From assembly GCF_013201625.1 (NCBI RefSeq), contig NZ_CP053839.1, positions 372,001-436,000 on the forward strand: a stretch of DNA of 64,000 nt. Direction: 5' to 3'. A model generated the notes under the pieces. It ran no database searches. It saw nothing but the letters and a program-made list of their open reading frames with translations, and had not been told where the DNA came from. This DNA is from Aliarcobacter lanthieri. Its GTDB lineage: Bacteria > Campylobacterota > Campylobacteria > Campylobacterales > Arcobacteraceae. The translations under genes were made by a program, and so were the position numbers. The stretch's first letter is position 1, and each line of letters opens with the position of its first letter. Positions 1 to 8,577 of the stretch are shown here, in pieces.

Positions 1-1
1 T

Positions 2-367
2 TTATTTATAAATGAAGTTAGTAATGTATTAAATGAAAATGCTTATTTTATCTTTGACATAAATACATATTTTGGATTTGATGAGGTTGCACAAGGAACT
101 ATAACAATAGATAATGAAGATAGATTTATTGCAATTGATGCTAATTTTGAAGACAATAAACTTCAAACAGATATTACACTTTTTGAAAAAGATGAAAGTG
201 GAAAATTTATAAAAGAACAAGATAGTATAATTCAAGAATATCATTCAAAAGATGAGTTAGAAAAGCTTATAAAAATAAATTTTGAGATTATAGAAATAAA
301 AGAATTTTTCCTTCATACTGATGATAATCCAGACAAATTGATATTTATTTGCAAAAAAATAAAATAA
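2..367 (+). CDS. Class I SAM-dependent methyltransferase, C-terminal part (5' end outside window)
   Basis: An open frame enters from the left edge and ends at TAA 365-367, giving about 121 residues. The visible part begins with LFINEVSNVLNENAYFIFDI and goes on to a DINTYFGFDEV-type stretch, then alternating beta strands (FIAIDANF, ITLFEKDESGKF) and a final LIKINFEIIEIKEFF segment. This matches the C-terminal half of small-molecule class I methyltransferases, where a strand-4 'FDxNT' is followed by a substrate-cap insertion. The SAM-binding glycine motif would lie upstream of the window, so the family call rests on the C-terminal pattern only. The substrate cannot be told. It is followed by a 135-base gap before the chemoreceptor gene. 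Confidence 0.6.
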   Translation, partial: LFINEVSNVLNENAYFIFDINTYFGFDEVAQGTITIDNEDRFIAIDANFEDNKLQTDITLFEKDESGKFIKEQDSIIQEYHSKDELEKLIKINFEIIEIKEFFLHTDDNPDKLIFICKKIK

Positions 368-502
368 TTTCTTAAGAATGTGTATTTTTTACACATGGCT
401 TAATAATAATTATTAACTAATACTACTTTAATCCCTAAAAAATAATCTAAAAACTATAATAAATATACTTTATAATAAATATAAGTTTGGGGAGGGATAA
501 AC

Positions 503-2431
503 TTGAATATAAATTCGTTAAAAATAAAGATTTTAGTAATTACATTAATACCTGTTATTATAGGTATTTTTGTTCTTTCTGGTATAAATTTTGAAAAGAC
601 TCAAAGTACTTTAAATAATACTTTAAGTAATTTTGAGATTGCAATAACAAAAGAAAAAGAAGCATTAATTAGACATGAATTTGAAGTAGCAAAAAGTTTG
701 ATTGATACTATAATCGCAAAAGAACAAGATCTACAAGTTGCAAAGGAGAAGGTTATAGAACTTCTAAGTGGAGTTAGATATTTAGAAGATAAAAGTGGAT
801 ATTTTTTTGCTTATGAGCAAAGAGATGATGGCTATTATTTTGGATTTCATCCTGCAAATCCATCTTTAAATAATAAAAAAACTGATATAAAAGCACCTGA
901 TGTAAAAGGATATGCTTTTAGAGAAGATTTGATTAAATATGCAAAACAACAAAAGTATGTAAATTATTATTATGAGAATCCAGCTACAAAAGAAGTTATT
1001 CTTAAAATGGCATCTTCTATATATATTCCTGAGTTTAATTGGGTTTTAGTAACAGGAATTTATGCAGATGACATTCAAAAAGGTATAAATGAATTAAAAA
1101 CTACCATAGATAAAGATATAAACACACTTTTTGTTATTGCTATTACTGTTACAATAGCTCTTTGTATAGTTTTAATTTTTATTATAATTCCAGCTGTAAA
1201 TAAAATTATAATAAAACCTTTAAGTATTTTTCAAAATACTTTAGAAGAGTTTTTTAAATATCTAAATGGTGAAACACAAGAAGTTCATAGAATAAAGAAT
1301 TATTCAAAAGATGAAATAGGGCAAATGTCTAAAACACTTGATAGAAATATTGAAAAAGCTAGAAAAGATATAGATGACAACAATATTTTTATAGATAATA
1401 CAATTGAAATTTTAGGTAAATTCCAAAATGGTGATTTATCTCAACGATTAAATATTGAAGTTCAAAGTCCAAATTTAGTTAAATTAAAATCAGTTATGAA
1501 TAAAATGGCTCAAGAATTGGAACAAAATATTGTTAATGTTTTAAAAATAATTGATGAATATAGTAGTTATAAATACCTAAATAAAGTAGATATAACAAAG
1601 TTTGAAAATCATATTTTACAACTTGCAAAAGGAGTAAATAATTTAGGTGATTCTATTACTAAAATGTTAGTTGAAAATAAGAAAAATGGAGAAACTCTAG
1701 CTTCTAGTTCACATACACTTTTAGTAAATGTAGAAAAATTAAATGATAGCTCTACAAGCACAGCTGCTAATCTTGAGGAAACTTCTGCTTCACTTGAAGA
1801 GATGACTTCAAATTTAAGAAATAGTACTGAAAATATGCAAAAAATGTCAAAAATAGCATCAAATGTTACAGATAAAGCAAAAAGTGGAGAAAGTTTAGCA
1901 AATCAAACAATGAATGCTATGGAAGAGATAAATAATCAAGTAACTTCTATAAATGAAGCTATTGCAGTAATTGATAATATAGCTTTCCAAACAAATATAT
2001 TATCTTTAAATGCAGCAGTAGAAGCAGCGACTGCTGGTGAAGCAGGAAAAGGCTTTGCTGTTGTTGCAGGAGAAGTACGTAATCTTGCAAATAGAAGTGC
2101 TGAAGCAGCGAGAGAGATTAAAGATATAGTTGAAAAAGCTACTACAAAAGCGAATGATGGAAAAGTTGTAGCTTCACAAATGATTAGCGGATATACAGAA
2201 TTAAATAATGATATTATTAATACTATTGAGTTAATAAAAGAGTTTGAAAATGCAAGTAAAGAACAACTTTTAGGAATAGAACAAATAAACAATGCAGTAT
2301 CTGTATTAGATCAAAAAACACAACAAAATGCACAAGTTACATCAGAAACTAAAGAAATTGCTCTAACAAATGATAAAATAGCAAAATTAATTATTGAGGA
2401 TGTAAATGAAAAAGAGTTTAATAACAAATAA
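503..2431 (+). CDS. Methyl-accepting chemotaxis protein with periplasmic Cache domain
   Basis: Transmembrane chemoreceptor that would signal to CheA/CheW. Residues 10-28 form the first membrane segment. A single Cache (sCache_2-like) sensor lies at about 95-195 ([25 protein letters not shown]). A second membrane segment follows at about 208-232, then a HAMP-like linker and the signalling hairpin. The hairpin tip at about 493-535 reads [20 protein letters not shown], then [15 protein letters not shown], the hallmark of MCPs. No CheR/CheB-docking pentapeptide is seen at the C-terminus (EFNNK). The start is TTG at 503, preceded by a strong GGGGAGGG ribosome site at 489-496. Cache domains of this type often bind small carboxylates or amino acids; the ligand here is unknown. 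The stop overlaps the next gene by 26 bases. Confidence 0.93.
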   Translation: MNINSLKIKILVITLIPVIIGIFVLSGINFEKTQSTLNNTLSNFEIAITKEKEALIRHEFEVAKSLIDTIIAKEQDLQVAKEKVIELLSGVRYLEDKSGYFFAYEQRDDGYYFGFHPANPSLNNKKTDIKAPDVKGYAFREDLIKYAKQQKYVNYYYENPATKEVILKMASSIYIPEFNWVLVTGIYADDIQKGINELKTTIDKDINTLFVIAITVTIALCIVLIFIIIPAVNKIIIKPLSIFQNTLEEFFKYLNGETQEVHRIKNYSKDEIGQMSKTLDRNIEKARKDIDDNNIFIDNTIEILGKFQNGDLSQRLNIEVQSPNLVKLKSVMNKMAQELEQNIVNVLKIIDEYSSYKYLNKVDITKFENHILQLAKGVNNLGDSITKMLVENKKNGETLASSSHTLLVNVEKLNDSSTSTAANLEETSASLEEMTSNLRNSTENMQKMSKIASNVTDKAKSGESLANQTMNAMEEINNQVTSINEAIAVIDNIAFQTNILSLNAAVEAATAGEAGKGFAVVAGEVRNLANRSAEAAREIKDIVEKATTKANDGKVVASQMISGYTELNNDIINTIELIKEFENASKEQLLGIEQINNAVSVLDQKTQQNAQVTSETKEIALTNDKIAKLIIEDVNEKEFNNK

Positions 2432-3290
2432 AAAGGTATTAATATTATCTTTTATAATCAGCACTTTTGTGCTGATACACTACATAGATTTAGATGATAA
2501 ATTACTTTTTAATCTTTTTGCTTCAGAAAATGATACTATGTTAGAAACAGAACAACATACTTATAAATTAAAAGAAATAAAAGAAATAAAACAAAATCTT
2601 TCTGGAATTACATATAGCCCTAAAACGGATACTTTGTTTGCAATTACTAACTCTCCAAGAGATATATATGAATTAAATAAAAGTGGAGAAGTATTAAGAA
2701 AAATTGATTTAGAAGGATTTCGTGATACTGAAGATATCACTTATATAAAAGATGATATGTTTGCAATTGTTGATGAAGAACTAAGTGGGGCTTTTATTGT
2801 AAATATAAATAATAATACAAAAGTTATAGATATAAGAGATAGTAATAAAAAATTTATGATTAATGTTAGAACACTTGAGAATTTTGGCTTAGAAGGTATA
2901 AGTTATAATAAAAATAAAGATATTCTTTATTTGGTAAATGAAAGAAACCCTAAAAAAATAATAACTGTAAAAGGATTTATAAATGACACTCCTATAATAA
3001 TCAAAGAAAAATTTGAAATTGTAGAAGATAATGATTATTTAGGAGATTTCTCAGCTATATATTTTGATGATATTAGTAAAAATATATATATTTTGAGTGA
3101 AGAATCAGCTCTTTTAGGAAGAGTTGATGATAAGAAAAACTTTAGTAAATATTTAGACTTATCAGATAATGAGATATCTTCAGGAATGACAGCACCAGAG
3201 GGTATAACAAAAGATAAAAATGGGGATATATACATTGTTGGTGAACCAAACTTATTTTTAAGTATAAAGAGAACTAAGGCCTTAAATTAG
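2406..3290 (+). CDS. SdiA-regulated (YjiK-like) beta-propeller-type protein
   Basis: A 294-residue protein with one N-terminal hydrophobic segment (about 11-25, [15 protein letters not shown]) that is a signal anchor or uncleaved leader. The body matches the SdiA-regulated/YjiK family: [41 protein letters not shown] and [18 protein letters not shown] are the repeated strand motifs. Family members are thought to be envelope calcium-binding propellers of unknown function. The ATG at 2406 follows GAGGA at 2396-2400 and lies inside the chemoreceptor gene, so the two are probably translated from one message. It ends convergently with trpS and overlaps it by nine bases. Confidence 0.8.
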   Translation: MKKSLITNKKVLILSFIISTFVLIHYIDLDDKLLFNLFASENDTMLETEQHTYKLKEIKEIKQNLSGITYSPKTDTLFAITNSPRDIYELNKSGEVLRKIDLEGFRDTEDITYIKDDMFAIVDEELSGAFIVNINNNTKVIDIRDSNKKFMINVRTLENFGLEGISYNKNKDILYLVNERNPKKIITVKGFINDTPIIIKEKFEIVEDNDYLGDFSAIYFDDISKNIYILSEESALLGRVDDKKNFSKYLDLSDNEISSGMTAPEGITKDKNGDIYIVGEPNLFLSIKRTKALN

Positions 3291-4247
3291 ACCTATCGTA
3301 TCTCTTATTTCTCTAATCTTCTCACTAGCAATTTTTTTAGCTTTGCTAGCTCCAAATTCTAATATTTCTCTTACTTCTTTTTTATGATTTAGAAAATATT
3401 CTCTTTTTTCTTCATAAGGTTTAAAATATTCTTCAATTTTCTCAAGTAGTGTTAATTTAAAATGACCATAACCTTCTCCAGGAGTAGCATATCTTTGTCT
3501 TAAATTTGCTAATTCATCATCATTCATAAATAGTTTAGATATAGAATATATATTACAGCTTTCCCATTCTTTTACTTCATCTAATTCTTTTGAATCTGTA
3601 ACTATTCCCATAACTTGTTTTTTTCTTTGTTTTGATGTTGTAAACATATCAATTGTGTTATTGTATGATTTTGACATTTTTGCTCCATCAGTTCCTGGAA
3701 CTGTTGCTACAACTTCATCAACTTTTGCAGTAGGCAAAAGGAATATTTCTTTACCATAATGGTTGTTAAAGCTATTTGCAATATCTCTTGTCATTTCAAC
3801 ATGTTGAATTTGATCTTTTCCTACAGGTACTATATTTGAATTAAATAATAAAATATCAGCAGCCATTAAAACTGGGTATGAGAAAAGACCATGATTTGCA
3901 CTTATTCCTCTTGAAGTTTTATCTTTATATGAATGTGCACGTTCAAGTAGTCCCATAGAAGTGTGATTTGATAATATCCAGTAAAGTTCTAAAACCTCTT
4001 TTACATCATGTTGTATCCAGAAAGTTGATTTTTCTGGATCCATTCCAAGTGCCAAAAAGTTTATAGCTGCTTCATAAGAGTTTTTTTCCAAACTCTCTTT
4101 ATCTTTTACTGATGTTAGAGCATGATATGAAGCAATAAAAGCAAATAGTTCACCATCATTTTGTGATTCTATCATCTTTTTTATCATACCAAAATAGTTT
4201 CCTATATGAATAGTTCCTGAGGGTTGAATACCTGATAAAATTCTCAA
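3282..4247 (-). CDS. trpS: Tryptophanyl-tRNA synthetase
   Basis: Class I aminoacyl-tRNA synthetase that charges tRNA-Trp in the cytoplasm. The N-terminal RILSGIQPSGTIHIGNYFG carries the HIGH-type signature (HIGN), and AKMSKSYNN carries the KMSKS loop. AANHGLFSYPVLMAADIL and VGKDQIQHVEMTRDIA are family landmarks, and the length of about 321 residues is normal for bacterial TrpRS. The frame is open further upstream, but the TTG at 4247 is preferred: it gives the canonical start (M/L)RILSGIQPSG and lies nine bases after a GGAG ribosome site at 4260-4257. Two earlier in-frame TTG codons (4262, 4253) sit too close to that site. Confidence 0.95.
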   Translation of the reverse strand: MRILSGIQPSGTIHIGNYFGMIKKMIESQNDGELFAFIASYHALTSVKDKESLEKNSYEAAINFLALGMDPEKSTFWIQHDVKEVLELYWILSNHTSMGLLERAHSYKDKTSRGISANHGLFSYPVLMAADILLFNSNIVPVGKDQIQHVEMTRDIANSFNNHYGKEIFLLPTAKVDEVVATVPGTDGAKMSKSYNNTIDMFTTSKQRKKQVMGIVTDSKELDEVKEWESCNIYSISKLFMNDDELANLRQRYATPGEGYGHFKLTLLEKIEEYFKPYEEKREYFLNHKKEVREILEFGASKAKKIASEKIREIRDTIGLI

Positions 4248-4303
4248 AATCAAATTCTCCAATCTTTTTTGTTTAGATTATATCAAAAGTTGCTAAAAAT
4301 TTT

Positions 4304-4336
4304 AAGTATACAAATCGTGTGTTTCTTCGTATACTT
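4304..4336 (-). terminator. Probable terminator after the DUF4198 gene
   Basis: An eight-base stem (AAGTATAC at 4304-4311 with GTATACTT at 4329-4336) lies just beyond the DUF4198 stop at 4343. On the minus strand it is followed by AAAATTTTTAGC, a short U run. The stem is AT-rich and the loop is 17 bases, so strength is uncertain. Confidence 0.45.
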
Positions 4337-4342
4337 ATATTT

Positions 4343-5098
4343 TTATTGAATTTGAAAAGTTAAAGTTGAAGTATAAGATACTTCATCACAAGTTTTATCT
4401 TCATATGATTGTTTAATATTTGTTATTAAAACCCATTTTCCACTGCTTAAAGCAGTAACCTCTACTTCACCTTTTAAATCAGTTGTTCCATAAAAAGCAA
4501 AACTATCCTTTTCAAAACCTTTAAAGGTACCTTTTACAACAGTCATTTTTGCAGGTTTTTCATTTAGTAAAATTTTAACTTTAAAAGGAATGCCTACTTT
4601 GAAATTAGATGGATTATCTAAAGGTATAATTTCAAGATTTTGTCCAATAGGTTTTGTTACAAAATCACTTTTATCATTTCCTATATTTACAATATTTTTT
4701 GCAAACATTGATGTTTGTTGGCAATATTGTGCATTTTCAAAATCTTTTTTTGTTTTTCCAATATTCCATTTGTTATCTACTGTTTTTGTCCAAAAAGTTG
4801 GTTTGTAAGTACTTTTTAAAATATAAGTTCCATCATCTAATGCTTTTTGTGAAATATAATGATAATTTTCTCCTTCATTTTTCAAAGTTACACTTTGTAA
4901 ATCTTTATCTATTAGAACCAATGGTTCAAATATTGAAACTCTATCTTCAGCTATTTTTTCAGGAGTAAAATTATGCCCATATCCTAAAACTGCTTTAAAT
5001 GTTGAGCTATTATATCCATCAACCCAAAAATCGTGGGCAAAAATCTGAATACTAAAAGTTATACTTATTAATAAAATTATAGCTAGTCTTCTAATAAT
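4343..5098 (-). CDS. DUF4198 periplasmic protein with apparent ATT start codon
   Basis: About 251 residues. After a signal peptide (IRRLAIILLISITFSIQIFA) the mature protein begins HDFWVDGYN, then GYGHNFTPEKIAEDRVSIFE. These are typical of DUF4198, whose members are periplasmic and often linked to nickel/cobalt or TonB-dependent metal uptake. No ATG, GTG or TTG exists in frame ahead of the signal peptide. The first conventional start (TTG 4921) would remove the signal and the conserved HDFW and GYGH motifs. A ribosome site AAAGGA (5110-5105) lies six bases before ATT at 5098, in the same layout as AAAGGATAAAA-ATG at the upstream receptor gene. I therefore place the start at ATT 5098. The gene follows the TonB receptor by 13 bases and surely shares its message. 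A mutated start codon or sequencing error is the alternative. Confidence 0.72.
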   Translation of the reverse strand: MIRRLAIILLISITFSIQIFAHDFWVDGYNSSTFKAVLGYGHNFTPEKIAEDRVSIFEPLVLIDKDLQSVTLKNEGENYHYISQKALDDGTYILKSTYKPTFWTKTVDNKWNIGKTKKDFENAQYCQQTSMFAKNIVNIGNDKSDFVTKPIGQNLEIIPLDNPSNFKVGIPFKVKILLNEKPAKMTVVKGTFKGFEKDSFAFYGTTDLKGEVEVTALSSGKWVLITNIKQSYEDKTCDEVSYTSTLTFQIQ

Positions 5099-5111
5099 TT
5101 TTTATCCTTTA

Positions 5112-7214
5112 TTAAAATTTATAAGTCATACTTAAAGTTGCTGTTCTTGGACTGCCAACTGTAAGCCATGATATATCATAACTACTTGCTATATACTCTT
5201 TATCAAATAGATTATCTATATTTAATCTAAAATCTAAGTTTTTATTTACTTTATAATATGAAACTAATTTTGCTGTTGTGTAACTTGGTAAATAAAAATC
5301 ATTCATATAGTTTCCTGCTTTCTTACTCATATAAGTTGCCCCTGCACCTATTCCATAAGAACTACCTTCTCCTAAAGAATCTTCCCACATTAAAAGAATA
5401 GAAGCACTGTTTTTAGGAACATTTAAAAGTTCTTTACCTCGATAAGTATTGTCTTTTGTAACTTTTGCATTGGTGTAGCTATAATTGGCATTAACTCTCA
5501 AGTTATTTGTTATATTACCATTCAAATCAAGTTCAACTCCTTTACTTTTTACTTTGCCTGCAGCAATAGAGTATTGGTCATCATCTGGGTCTTTTGTTAA
5601 AACATTTTTTTTCTCAATTTGATAAATAGATAGTGTACTCCCAAATCTTTTATCTTCTGATTCAAATTTTAAACCAGCTTCAATAGAAATTCCTTCTTCA
5701 GCTTCAAAAGTATTTCCATTCTTATCTGTACCAGAATTTGGTCTAAAAGATGTTCCAGATGTTGTATATACAGACCACATATCATTTATCAAATATGTAA
5801 TTCCAACTCGTGGAGAAATAGCATAATCATTTTGTTTTATAAAATTATTATTTAGATGATTTAAGTTATCCATTTTAACTTCATCATATCTAAATCCTGC
5901 AAGAAATCTAAAATCTTTATAAGATAACTCATCTTGTACAAATAAAGCTACTCCCTTTTGTTTCTCATTACTATCTGTAGTTTTATTTCCTAAGCCTGAG
6001 TTTAAAACTGTGTAAGTTGGTCTTGAAAGGATATTATCTACTCTTACTGCATTATTATTTGCATACATTGTAAAATCTTGTTCAAATCTGTAAGTTTCTA
6101 GCCCGAGTAAAAGAGTGTTTTTAATATCTCCTATTTCTTGAATAGCCTTTAAATCGGCTTGAAATTGAATATCATCCGAACTAATATCTCTATTTCTAAC
6201 TCTTAATAAATCACCATTCCCTGTAATAATTCTAGATGGAACAATTTCTGTAGCTTTACCTTTTAAGCTATTCTTTTTATAGGCAATTCCAGTTCTACTA
6301 CTTAAATTATCAGAAAAATAGTGATCAAGTTTTAATTGGTGAGTTTGATTTTTTGAAGTTATATCCCCATCATCTGGATTTCCAAGAAATGTTTTATGGT
6401 TCATAATATTTTGCCCATTGACTAAAGCTATTCCTCTATCCATAGGTGCTTTTTGTTCTATAAATTCTCCAACATAAGTTATAAAAGTATCATCACTGAT
6501 AGAGTAAATTAAAGATGGAGCTACAATATATCTTTGACTATCTACATAATCTCTAAAACTTCCTTTTTTTTCAAGTGCGGTTGTTAATCTATACGCGAAA
6601 GATTTATTTATAGGTGCAGTTGAATCAAGAGATACTCTATAAAAATCATAACTTCCAATATCTGTTTTAATAGAGTGTTTATTGTCAAAATTTGGTTGTT
6701 TTGTAACAACATTTAATGTTCCACCTGGTTCACTATTTCCATATAAAGAGCCAGAAGGTCCTTTTAAAAATTCTATATTTTCTATATTTACTGTATCTCG
6801 TGGAGCATTATATCCACGATTATCAGAAAAACCATTTTTAAGTGTACTTAAACCTGTATTTTCATGTCCTTGAAAACCTCTAACTGAATAATTATCATAT
6901 AATCCACCAAAATTATTTTGTCTTGAAAGACCACTTACATAATCTAAAGCATCATCAAGTTTAACAAAATTTAAATCTTCAAGTGTTTGATTTGTAATAA
7001 CAGAAACTGATTGAGCTGTTTCTCTTATTGGAGTATCTGTTTTTGTAGCAGATTGAGTTCTTGTTTTGTAGTAAGCATTATTTTCACTTAAATAATTTCC
7101 ACTTTCCAAAACTGTTATTTCATCAATAATTGTTGTATCTTGAGCAAAAGTTTGAGATAATAAACCAATAGATAAACAAACAGATAAACTAAATTTATTT
7201 TTAAATAAGATCAT
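5112..7214 (-). CDS. TonB-dependent siderophore receptor (FhuA/FhuE/FpvA type)
   Basis: A 700-residue outer-membrane receptor. It has a signal peptide (about 1-24), a TonB-box-like start (TTIIDEITVLES), a plug with RETAQSVSVITNQTLEDLN, VRGFQ, IEFLKGPSGSLYGNSEPGG and LNVVTKQP, and a 22-strand-type barrel ending in the outer-membrane signature SMTYKF. The plug wording RETAQSVSVIT and LKGPS.LYG is that of hydroxamate or mixed-type ferric siderophore receptors, different from the FyuA-like receptors further right. It forms an operon with the DUF4198 gene. Its promoter carries two copies of a TGCAACT(A/T)AGTTGCA palindrome also found before the receptor at 27244-29244. The siderophore is not predictable. 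Confidence 0.9.
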   Translation of the reverse strand: MILFKNKFSLSVCLSIGLLSQTFAQDTTIIDEITVLESGNYLSENNAYYKTRTQSATKTDTPIRETAQSVSVITNQTLEDLNFVKLDDALDYVSGLSRQNNFGGLYDNYSVRGFQGHENTGLSTLKNGFSDNRGYNAPRDTVNIENIEFLKGPSGSLYGNSEPGGTLNVVTKQPNFDNKHSIKTDIGSYDFYRVSLDSTAPINKSFAYRLTTALEKKGSFRDYVDSQRYIVAPSLIYSISDDTFITYVGEFIEQKAPMDRGIALVNGQNIMNHKTFLGNPDDGDITSKNQTHQLKLDHYFSDNLSSRTGIAYKKNSLKGKATEIVPSRIITGNGDLLRVRNRDISSDDIQFQADLKAIQEIGDIKNTLLLGLETYRFEQDFTMYANNNAVRVDNILSRPTYTVLNSGLGNKTTDSNEKQKGVALFVQDELSYKDFRFLAGFRYDEVKMDNLNHLNNNFIKQNDYAISPRVGITYLINDMWSVYTTSGTSFRPNSGTDKNGNTFEAEEGISIEAGLKFESEDKRFGSTLSIYQIEKKNVLTKDPDDDQYSIAAGKVKSKGVELDLNGNITNNLRVNANYSYTNAKVTKDNTYRGKELLNVPKNSASILLMWEDSLGEGSSYGIGAGATYMSKKAGNYMNDFYLPSYTTAKLVSYYKVNKNLDFRLNIDNLFDKEYIASSYDISWLTVGSPRTATLSMTYKF

Positions 7215-7241
7215 TTTTATCCTTTATATTCTTTCAATAAA

Positions 7242-7260
7242 TATGCAACTAAGTTGCATA
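7242..7260. promoter_or_regulatory. Palindromic operator, copy 1 before the FhuE-like receptor
   Basis: TATGCAACTAAGTTGCATA is a perfect 19-base palindrome about the central A at 7251, starting 28 bases upstream of the receptor ATG. The core TGCAACTnAGTTGCA has the 7-1-7 geometry of Fur-family boxes (TGATAATnATTATCA) and shares its outer TG/CA and inner T-n-A bases, but the remaining bases differ. The regulator is unknown. Confidence 0.65.
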
Positions 7261-7286
7261 AAAATGTAAATCGAAATATAATTAAA

Positions 7287-7301
7287 TGCAACTTAGTTGC
7301 A
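7287..7301. promoter_or_regulatory. Palindromic operator, copy 2 before the FhuE-like receptor
   Basis: TGCAACTTAGTTGCA is a perfect 15-base palindrome, centred 43 bases (about four helical turns) upstream of copy 1. Two copies flanking a likely promoter suggest tight metal- or ligand-dependent repression. The same core in two copies lies before the receptor starting at 29244. Confidence 0.65.
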
Positions 7302-7355
7302 CCTTAAGATAAATAATGTTTTGATAGGATATTTTTCTTTTAAAATTAAAAAGTA

Positions 7356-7389
7356 TTAATTGGATTTAAAAGTTATTAAATCCAATTAA
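7356..7389 (-). terminator. Terminator of the receptor-methyltransferase-MFS operon
   Basis: A perfect 14-base stem (7356-7369 with 7376-7389, six-base loop) abuts the MFS stop at 7392. On the minus strand it is followed by TACTTTTTAATTTT, a U-rich tail. Confidence 0.75.
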
Positions 7390-7391
7390 AT

Positions 7392-8576
7392 TTAATATTT
7401 TTGGGAATATTTCAAATATATAACAAAAGTTATTGAAATAATACAAAAGAGCTCAAAAATAAACATTTTTTCAAAGCCAAAATTTGAAACAATTATCCCT
7501 GCAATAATAGCTGAAATGATTCTTGTAAATGAAAATATACTTGATTGAATAGAGTAGTCTATTGCTCGTGATTCTTTTCTTGAATAGTCCATAATCATAG
7601 AAAAAACTATCGCAGAAGATAAAGCAATAGCTAAAGCCACAAAAGTAACACATATAAGCAAATAATAAAATGTTAGATTATAGAATTCAATAAAAATTAG
7701 AAGGCTTGTACTAAATATATTAAAAAACATAAAAATCATAAGTAGACTTTTTTTTGAAAAATTTTGTCCAATATAGTTACTTAAAGCCCCTCCTAAAATA
7801 GCTATGAAACTTCCATATACTCCTACATAAATAGCCACATCATCAGGTTTTATCCCTTTGCTTATTAAATATGGTTTCATAAATACCCATAAAGCACTTA
7901 TTGGAACAAAATAAAAACTTAAAATAAAAACCCAAATACCTATATCTTTTTGTTTAAAAAAAGTGATAATATTTTTTAAAGATATTTTTTGAGAGTCAAT
8001 TATTTCATCATTTTCTTCTATAAAATATAAAGCAAATAGTGAAAAAATAATAAAACTAGCCATTAAAATAAATGTTAAATTCCATCCAAGATGATTAAAA
8101 ATTAATAAAAAAATTCCTCCACCTAACAAAGATGCCATACTATAAGCACTTATTTTATAACTTCCAGCACTAATTCTTTCCTCTTTTTTAAAAGTTTTTA
8201 TAGCTAAAGCATTTAGTGGAATATCCATAAAAGTTGAAATAAAAGCAGTTAGTAAGATAGCTATAAAAACATAATAAATATTTTCTTCTAAAGATAAAAA
8301 GCTAACTATAAGTAGAAGAATAATATATGCTATCCCTATATAAAATGTCCACTTTTTATAATGTTTTTTCTCAAATACTATTTTATCTATTGGTGGGGAC
8401 ATTAAAAACTTAAATACCATAGGTAATCCTGCTAATTGAAAAAGCCCAATCAATGAAGCGTCAAAGCCTTTTATTTGAAGTATCATAGGAAGTCCCATCA
8501 CAAAAAAAATCATAGGGGTTAAAATGGCTGTAAATAAAACTGAAAATAGGATATTTTTTTTTGTTAATTGATTCAT
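7392..8576 (-). CDS. MFS transporter, RhtX/FptX-like (probable siderophore import)
   Basis: A 394-residue, 12-helix major facilitator protein. The N-terminus (GLPMILQIKGFDASLIGLFQLAGLPMVFKFLMSPPIDKI) matches the AmpG/RhtX/FptX branch, in which an LP..KFL..P.iD motif follows helix 2. FptX (pyochelin) and RhtX (rhizobactin) carry iron-siderophores over the inner membrane as single-protein importers. It is last in a four-gene operon behind a FyuA-like receptor, a DUF2798 protein and a methyltransferase, with one base separating it from the methyltransferase stop. Import of a ferric siderophore fits this context best. A muropeptide or acetyl-CoA transporter of the same branch is less likely here. 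Confidence 0.75.
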   Translation of the reverse strand: MNQLTKKNILFSVLFTAILTPMIFFVMGLPMILQIKGFDASLIGLFQLAGLPMVFKFLMSPPIDKIVFEKKHYKKWTFYIGIAYIILLLIVSFLSLEENIYYVFIAILLTAFISTFMDIPLNALAIKTFKKEERISAGSYKISAYSMASLLGGGIFLLIFNHLGWNLTFILMASFIIFSLFALYFIEENDEIIDSQKISLKNIITFFKQKDIGIWVFILSFYFVPISALWVFMKPYLISKGIKPDDVAIYVGVYGSFIAILGGALSNYIGQNFSKKSLLMIFMFFNIFSTSLLIFIEFYNLTFYYLLICVTFVALAIALSSAIVFSMIMDYSRKESRAIDYSIQSSIFSFTRIISAIIAGIIVSNFGFEKMFIFELFCIISITFVIYLKYSQKY

Positions 8577-8577
8577 T

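Noticed and set aside
378..396. Hairpin ATGTGTA/TACACAT after the methyltransferase fragment as a terminator
   Set aside because: Only seven base pairs, AT-rich, with no U run after it; not enough support to list.
1936..2292. 118-residue ORF on the minus strand inside the chemoreceptor gene
   Set aside because: Shadow of the MCP signalling domain; no ribosome site and no recognisable protein pattern.
4922..5111. Treating the DUF4198 gene as a pseudogene starting at TTG 4921
   Set aside because: The upstream frame is open, encodes a complete signal peptide and the conserved motifs, and has a proper ribosome site before ATT; damage other than the start codon is not seen.
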